Shown in pieces: positions 58,161-64,000 of a stretch of 64,000 nt of DNA (position 1 is the first letter of the stretch; every line of letters begins with the position of its first letter). The notes beneath the pieces are model-generated. The model searched no databases, was not told the DNA's origin, and saw only the letters and a program-made list of their open reading frames with translations. Position numbers and translations under genes: made by a program. Source of the stretch: Rhipidocladum racemiflorum (taxonomy: Eukaryota; Streptophyta; Magnoliopsida; Poales; Poaceae); NCBI GenBank assembly GCA_036346355.1, contig CM070588.1, positions 14,183,914-14,247,913 on the forward strand, given 5' to 3'.

Positions 58161-58802
58161 AATTGTTGAAGAAAGAGAAGAAGTTCGCATGGACGCTAGA
58201 GTGTGAGAAGAGCTTTCAAGAGTTGAGGAAGCGATTGACATCGGCACCAATGTTAGTTCTACCAGATGTTCACCAAAGCTTCGATATTTACTGTGATGCA
58301 TCACACCAAGGACTTGGGTGCATGTTGATGCAAAACCGAAAGGTAGTTGCTTATGCATCGATGCAATTAAGGCCGCATGAGGAGAATTACTCGACGCATG
58401 ACTTGGAGTTAGCTGCCGTAGTGCATGCTCTGAAGTTGTGGCGTCATTACCTTATTGGAAATAGATGTGAAGTTTATACGGACTATAAGAGTCTTAAATA
58501 TATCTTCACACAATCAGATCTGAATATGAGGAAAAGGAGATGGTTGGAGCTAATCAAGGATTATAATGTCGGAATCCATTACCATCCCGGCAAGGCTAAT
58601 GTAGTAGCTGATGCTTTGAGTCGGAAGAGCCACACCGTGAACATGTTGATAGAGGAGAGCCAAGCCGAGCTATGTAAGGATTTTCAGAAAATGAAGCTGG
58701 AAATGGTACCTGAAGGATTTCTGGCTACATTAGAAGTGAAGCCTACTTTAAAAGACCAGATCAGGGAAGGTTAGAAAGATGGTGACATGATAAAGAGGAT
58801 TA
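58161..58802 (+). pseudogene. Gypsy RNase H (G1), cut by S1
   Basis: Open from 58163: KKFAWTLECEKSFQELRKRL, LVLPDVHQSFDIYCDASHQG, VVAYASMQLRPHEENYSTHD, EVYTDYKSLKYIFTQSDLN, KANVVADALSRKSH. RNase H residues are present (in YCDASHQG and YTDYKSL). TAG at 58772-58774 replaces a Gln seen in G3. Solo LTR S1 then interrupts after 58802. Confidence 0.9.
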
Positions 58803-59406
58803 TGTAACACCTCGGTACCTCACGTGCCCGAAGTGCTACCAAAACCTATCCAAATTTTCTAAAAAAATAGCAAGATCTCCCCTGCTAAATGGACATCCAC
58901 TCAGCAGACAAAGAGAAGACAATAATCATAATAGCGACAAAATCAACATGTCATGGAATCAATCAACCATCATGACATGTGAGCATAATCAACTACAATA
59001 ACAAGTAGCAAAAGACAAATACTATGCATCCTAAGAGAAATACCGACATAAACACATACATCTAAGCATAAGATCGAAAATCATCAATTAAACTTAACTA
59101 CAACGCGATTACATAATGAATTCAACTAATTAACAAGTGAACAATTCTCCAATCTACTATTTGAGCATGGCAGGAATGTGAGTGGCGTGACGCTATTTCC
59201 CGACCCGGTGAGTTGTCCTCAAAGTACCTAAAACATTAAATAAAACAAGCGTGAGTTCCAAACTCGGCAAATTGCATCAAATCAACATGATTAAGCATTT
59301 AACATTTTCAAATCAACAACAAGATCGTAATCCTTACATGATTCGGCCAATACATAAAACTATTATATTACTACCACTTACCTCATTGCTTATTTCACAC
59401 ACATAC

Positions 59407-61430
59407 TGTAACACCCCATAAATCTCAACTGTTGTACAAGAAAAATTCGACAGCATTTCCCCTAAAACAGGACAATACGGAAGCAATTCAAATAGGAATA
59501 ATATCACGACATCAATACTAGAGACAACGAGTCTAATTCAACCAGGTATCAACCATAAGTATAACACATCTCTAATGGGACAACCATAAACGAGAACAAG
59601 TTAAAGGGAACAACAATGGGTCGATATGTAATAAAATTGCATCCAACTAATGAATTATTTAAAGCACTAGTTCATGTGAGTCGTGATGACATCAGAAGAT
59701 TTATTGTGTTGCTAGCCCACCCTTCATGCTTACGACTCACGTGCGCTACCTGGAAACATCAAAACAGCAAGTAGTGAGATTGGGTAATCTCAGCAAGCGG
59801 AACAACTAATACAAATAACACATCCACCATATATCTAGCATTCCACATTCCTCATATCCAACACCACATCAAGGAGTCCACACCACTTCAGTAAAATGCA
59901 TATGATTGTGTACATGCTTATGCCATGATCCTCCTCACCGTGCCCTTTCTCAGGAACACACGGTGTTGTACGCATTTGATCGCGCCTTGCGCAAGGCGTC
60001 GACAAAACTTCCAATGCATGATTATGCAGTTAATGCTTCATGCATGAATTCATTCAGAATCTCCCACACTGAGTTCACATGTTTGCCTATCATATTATAG
60101 CATAGATAGAAAGCAAGTAACATTGAGATGAAGTATTTAGACAATTCATCAGGTAAACAACATCATTCTTAACATTACTCATGATTCATAGCCAAACCAC
60201 AACATCACAATGCTAGTCAAGATATTGCAATCCTCAAAGCAAGTGATTAAACCATGTATGATTGCTGTAATTGGAGTTTATAATGAAGGCGAAGCAAACA
60301 ACGATGTATAGCTTAACAATACAACTACTTCCACTTGCCTTTACCGACGTGGACGATGAACCTAGATGCGCCCAGCAGTGGCACCACCTGAACAAATATT
60401 ATTTCAGTACATAGCGACATCACAATTGATCACACAATTCAAACACACGCTTCCTACTCCCCGTTCCCATTTAAGCGCCCAAAAACCCCGATCTGTCCGG
60501 ATCGAACAGCAGCACCCTCTCTTCCCAATTTCGTATCTTTTTTTATACTGTTCATAAAAATACAAAAAAATTACAGTAGCTAGATATTGACGATATCTAC
60601 AACTTTCATGAAGGTCAAAAATTTCAATTCCGCTGTTAAACATGCCTAAACAACTGTCCAAAACAGTGGACGAAATCTGTTTCCAGATTCTGTTCGTCAT
60701 CTTCCAACAGCGATAACTCACAGACCGTCGGCCCAAAAATTCTGAAAAAATTACAGAAGCTAGGTATCGACGTTTTCTACAACTTTCTAGTTATAGGTTT
60801 TTGCAGGAAAAATCATCTATGCCACGTAAACCGCAGAACAATCCGCGCTGCACAATCTCCCCTTTCAGAAACAGTATCACGTGAACAACTACCCTTCTAC
60901 CCCATCAAAAACCATCCAAATCAAACACCACCAGATCTAATACACTCCTAATCCTAGGTAGAACAGGGGGTAAAAGATCGGGAATTTTACCTTGAGTTCT
61001 CCCTTGTGAACCCACGAAGAACGCGCGACGAACACCAAATCTGAAAATCTGCTCGTCCTCCACCTTCTCGGATCCTCTTCTCGATTTTCCCTTCGGGTTT
61101 CGCGGTGTATCCTTGAGCCTCCACGCTGGGAAGAGGGAGGAGGGGGCGGCTGCCAGGGGGTGGTGGGAGGAGGTGCCTAGGGTTGCAAGGGGCGCCACCC
61201 CTCTTGAGGGAAAAGTGGGCCGGCCCACTAGGGCGTGGGGAGGAGGGGGTGGGAAGGGGAATTCCCGGCCCAGGCCCAGGTTTTCTCGGCCCAAAGACTC
61301 CAAATTTAATATTAAATTGCAGCATAAAACTCAATTATTTCATCTCCCAACATTTCCTTCATTCCTTCCGAAACCGAAAGAAGAGAGAAAAAAAACCCCT
61401 ACGGTCACTCCCAAATTCTAAGGCATCACA
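59407..61430 (-). mobile_element. Solo LTR S2 (2024 bp) inside S1
   Basis: Begins TGTAACACCCC and ends GGCATCACA, flanked by CATAC (59402-59406 and 61431-61435). No internal region. It shares the AATGCATATGA(T/A)TG block (near 59896) with S1 (near 61525), so the two are related families. Frames in its GC-rich part (60900-61460) are compositional. Confidence 0.85.
59983..59998. repeat. Perfect 16-bp palindrome in S2
   Basis: CGCCTTGCGCAAGGCG. A flanking 7-bp stem, CACCGTG (59936-59942) with CACGGTG (59959-59965), lies just upstream. It occupies the place of the S1 hairpin chain. Confidence 0.8.
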
Positions 61431-61552
61431 CATACGTCAATCAACCTCCTTTGGATGAGTCCACGACTCTATCCCAACTCCTTATATTATCATTTAACAC
61501 ACAAAACTCATCGTTAGTGATGCAATGCATATGAATGCTCTTTTCGATGCAC

Positions 61553-61706
61553 GTACCGGTACTGCCGAGTGCACACCCTCCCGTCGGTGTGCACCCTCAC
61601 GTCCCTTCCATCCCGTGGAAGGTGCCTACTCTTACTGTCTCGCTCCCATTCACCTCGATGAATGGGACTACGAGGTAGAACTTTCGTGTTCACTACGTGT
61701 GAACAC
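61553..61706. repeat. Chain of hairpins in S1
   Basis: Palindrome GTACCGGTAC (61553-61562). Stem-loop GTGCACACC/GGTGTGCAC (61569-61577, 61586-61594, loop 8). CCTTCCA/TGGAAGG (61604-61622, loop 5). TCCCATTCA/TGAATGGGA (61644-61667, loop 6). GTGTTCAC/GTGAACAC (61686-61706, loop 5). All stems are perfect. Confidence 0.85.
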
Positions 61707-63437
61707 AGAGGCCCGTATCAGAATGGGTCACCTCTTCCATTATGAATGCACAAATGCAATTAACACAATTAAATTGCAACTACATTCATTTCTAACATTT
61801 CACATAGCTAAATTTAAAGACATGATCATCAACCATACTCACATCCAATACTTAACATTCATATTCATCTAATCGATTCACACACATATGACATACCAAT
61901 AAATCTATGAACTTAGCATTTGCATCATCATAATTGTCAACATGATCAAAATCACAAAGCAAAGCATGGCACATTCCTTTTAGCATTTAAACAACATGAT
62001 ACACTTGCCTTCTACCGAGAGAAATGGAGTGGCGGGAAGCAGAAGCCACTCCCGGAGCTACTCCACCTGGAAACACGATTTTGAACACAATTATACCGGC
62101 TATAAAGCTTAACAACATCACAAACAACACTTCTACTCACTAAATCAAAATTTTGCCCCAAACTCTGAATTTCATACAAACTAGCTTGGATAGCCCAATT
62201 TGACAAAGCATAACTATTGCTATACAACTTGAAATTAAGCAAACGAAGATATTTTCATCATCTACACAAAATTTCCCATCTATCGCTAGGTAATTGTAAA
62301 ATCCAACTCGGCCTCTAACTTGTCCTAAATCACGGAACAAAGTTTAATATGCTATTAGTCACAATTCGAACAATATAAGATAAAACTTGCATAACTTTTT
62401 AATGGTTCAACCAAAATTCAAGTTCTTAGACTCTAAATGAGCACAGGAGGATGGGCTACAATTACCCCACAGCCATTTGCTCAAAATCTTAATTTCAAGT
62501 CCTCAAATTGAACTATGAACTTCAGACCAACTTTGAACATTCAGCAAAAATCAGCATTCTGGATAGCATTTTTCAATCGACATAACTTTTGATTCCCAAC
62601 TCCAAATCAGGAAAACAAATACATTTTATTAAACTACAGGAAATTTCCTACATTTCTCTAGGCAAGTGGAAAAGCTCATTCGGCCTGCACCTAGCTCGAA
62701 ATCTTGGTTGAACATTTCAGCTCCACTAACAGCATAATCTGGACAGCAAGCACTAAAAGTGGCATAAATTTTAATTGGCTTAATGGATTTTTGAGTTCTG
62801 GTACTCTATTGAAATATAAGAACAAGATCTACAACAATGTCTACAGCCAAACACTCAGGAGACCACTCTAACTATCCGAAAATCGAGCTCCAAAAGTCGG
62901 GCAGAAACTGCTCGAAACAGGAAATGATTTCCCTCCACTTTACAACTAGTTTCCCTCCAAAAATTTCACATGTAGGAACCCTAGAGCACCTAGAAACCAG
63001 GAATTACCTCTCTAGGACAGCAAGAACCAGCTCAAGCTTGAAGAAGACCTTACCCATGGAGGAAAAAGGGAGGAAGAAGGGGTTCGGCTGGAGCTGCAAC
63101 AGGAAGGAAAGGGAGGGGGCTCGCCGGCCTACAAGAGAAGTGGGGCTGGTCACCGGCCTACAGGGGAGGAGTGCACCTCCTGCTGTCCATGGAGAAGAGC
63201 CAAGCTTGGAGGAGGAGGAACCAAAGTTGGCTTTGAGGGAGAAGGTGCTGCCGAGTGGGGGGTTTTGGTGGAGCCGGTTTGGGGAAAAGATAATGGGTGG
63301 GGGAGAAAAGAAATGCTAAAAGATTCCCCTCTCCCACACAAACTTAATACTAGGACTTTCCAAATTGCAGGCTAGTCCCCCAAACACCCGGATTAGGCAT
63401 TTAAAACTCATTGGAAAACTCACAGCATTACAGATTA

Positions 63438-64000
63438 AGTTCAAGATGGATGAATGCAAGGCTAAGGACTTCAAGCTGGATGAGCAGGGTACGCCGTGGA
63501 TTAAAGACCGCATTTATGTGCCAAACAAGAAGGAGCTGAAGCAGTTGATTCTGGAAGAAGCCCATGATTCCAAGTACTCTTCCATCCGGGAAGTGCCAAG
63601 ATGTATCAAGACCTGAAAGAAAGATTTTGGTGGCCAAGCATGAAGCGTGAAGTTGCCGAGCATGTTGCTTTATGCGACATATGCCAAAGAGTCAAAGCAA
63701 TGCATCAGAAACCAGTTGGATTGTTGTAGCCATTGAAGATACCCGAATGGAAGTGGGAGGAAATCGCATGGACTTCATTACTGGTTTGCCTAGGACTCAG
63801 AGTGGATACGATTCCATATGGGTCATAGTGGATCATTTGACCAAGGTCGCTCATTTCATACCTGTGAAGACTATGTATTTAGGAGACCGCTTAGCGGAGT
63901 TATATATGTCAAGGATTATTTGTTTTGTATGGAGTGCCGTGGAAAATCGTATCAGACAAAGGTACCCAATTTACCTCAAGGTTCTGGAACAAATTGCATG
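63438..64000 (+). pseudogene. Gypsy integrase, N-terminal part (G1), runs off the window
   Basis: After the GATTA duplicate, pol resumes: AKDFKLDEQGTPWIKDRIY and VPNKKELKQLILEEAHDSKY (the spacer and first zinc-binding His), then in other frames YQDLKERFWWPSMKREVAEHV, LCDICQRVKAMHQKP (the two zinc Cys), and YDSIWVIVDHLTKVAHFIPVKT of the catalytic core. Breaks: a shift near 63596, TAG at 63727-63729 where G3 has Gln, and a lost base near 63768. The rest of the integrase and the 3' LTR lie beyond 64000. Confidence 0.87.

Larger units (their letters stand above)
58803..63432 (-). mobile_element. Solo LTR S1 (about 2.6 kb, split by S2)
   Basis: Begins TGTAACACCTCGG and ends CAGCATTACA, flanked by GATTA (58798-58802 and 63433-63437). 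Own sequence is 58803-59406 and 61436-63432. No primer site or coding sequence, as expected when recombination between LTRs removes the interior. The GGTGTTACA end shared with G1-G3 suggests minus orientation. It contains a chain of perfect hairpins at 61553-61706. Confidence 0.85.
23435..64000 (+). mobile_element. Ty3-gypsy LTR retrotransposon G1, nested host element, 3' end beyond window
   Basis: Own sequence consists of 23435-24978, 32377-34587, 54521-58802 and 63438-64000; everything between is later insertions. Order: 5' LTR, initiator-Met primer site, orf0, gag, protease, reverse transcriptase, RNase H, integrase, all on the plus strand. This is the gypsy order (integrase last). The LTR, without the insert, is about 3.67 kb. 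Coding is broken by many stops, mostly TAG at glutamine positions, and by a few one-base shifts. The long LTR, the extra frame before gag and the polyprotein motifs suggest the chromovirus group with rice RIRE3/RIRE8-type elements; that placement is from memory. Confidence 0.9.

Noticed and set aside
60905..61303. Proline-rich frame on the minus strand of S2
   Set aside because: Compositional frame in a GC-rich part of a solo LTR; no similarity to gag, pol or orf0.

Overview
This is a plant nuclear window, most likely from a grass (rice or a relative). The reasons are one intron-containing gene with a very GC-rich first exon, large LTR retrotransposons with initiator-Met tRNA primer sites, and grass-type Helitron, MITE and CACTA pieces. 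It holds one recognisable host gene, a QWRF-motif (DUF566) protein of 490 residues in six exons (15392-20113, +). Almost everything else is mobile DNA. No bacterial-type operon, CRISPR array, rRNA or tRNA gene is visible.

Left part (1-14640): the 3' part of a Ty1-copia element with its 218-bp LTR (1-2297, +); a MITE (2676-2893); a copia gag/LTR relic (about 4490-5902, -); a complete copia element with both LTRs and target duplication GTTTC (element E, 6588-12856, -); and a 244-bp non-autonomous Helitron (13459-13702). The QWRF gene follows, then a CACTA-like terminus with a large inverted repeat (20532-21420), then a gypsy LTR fragment (21840-23434).

Right part (23435-64000): one nested stack. 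A + strand Ty3-gypsy element (G1) runs from 23435 past the window end. Its 5' LTR is split by a - strand gypsy element (G2, 24979-32371, duplication CTCGG). Its internal region is split just after the primer site by a - strand copia element (C, 34588-54515, TAAAA). C is itself split by a - strand gypsy element (G3, 37731-50454, GCGGG). G1 pol is split by a solo LTR (S1, 58803-63432, GATTA), which is split by another solo LTR (S2, 59407-61430, CATAC).

G1, G2 and G3 are related long-LTR (about 3.3-3.7 kb) chromovirus-like gypsy elements. Each carries an extra reading frame (orf0) between the primer site and gag. The most useful unexpected signal is base-level: differences between the two LTRs of G3, and many between those of E, fall on CAG/CTG, while G1 stop codons are mostly TAG at glutamine positions. 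Both fit heavy CHG methylation, the first as a probable sequencing or consensus artefact and the second as real deamination. I found no evidence of a wholly new biological system. All readings are by eye; no alignment was run.
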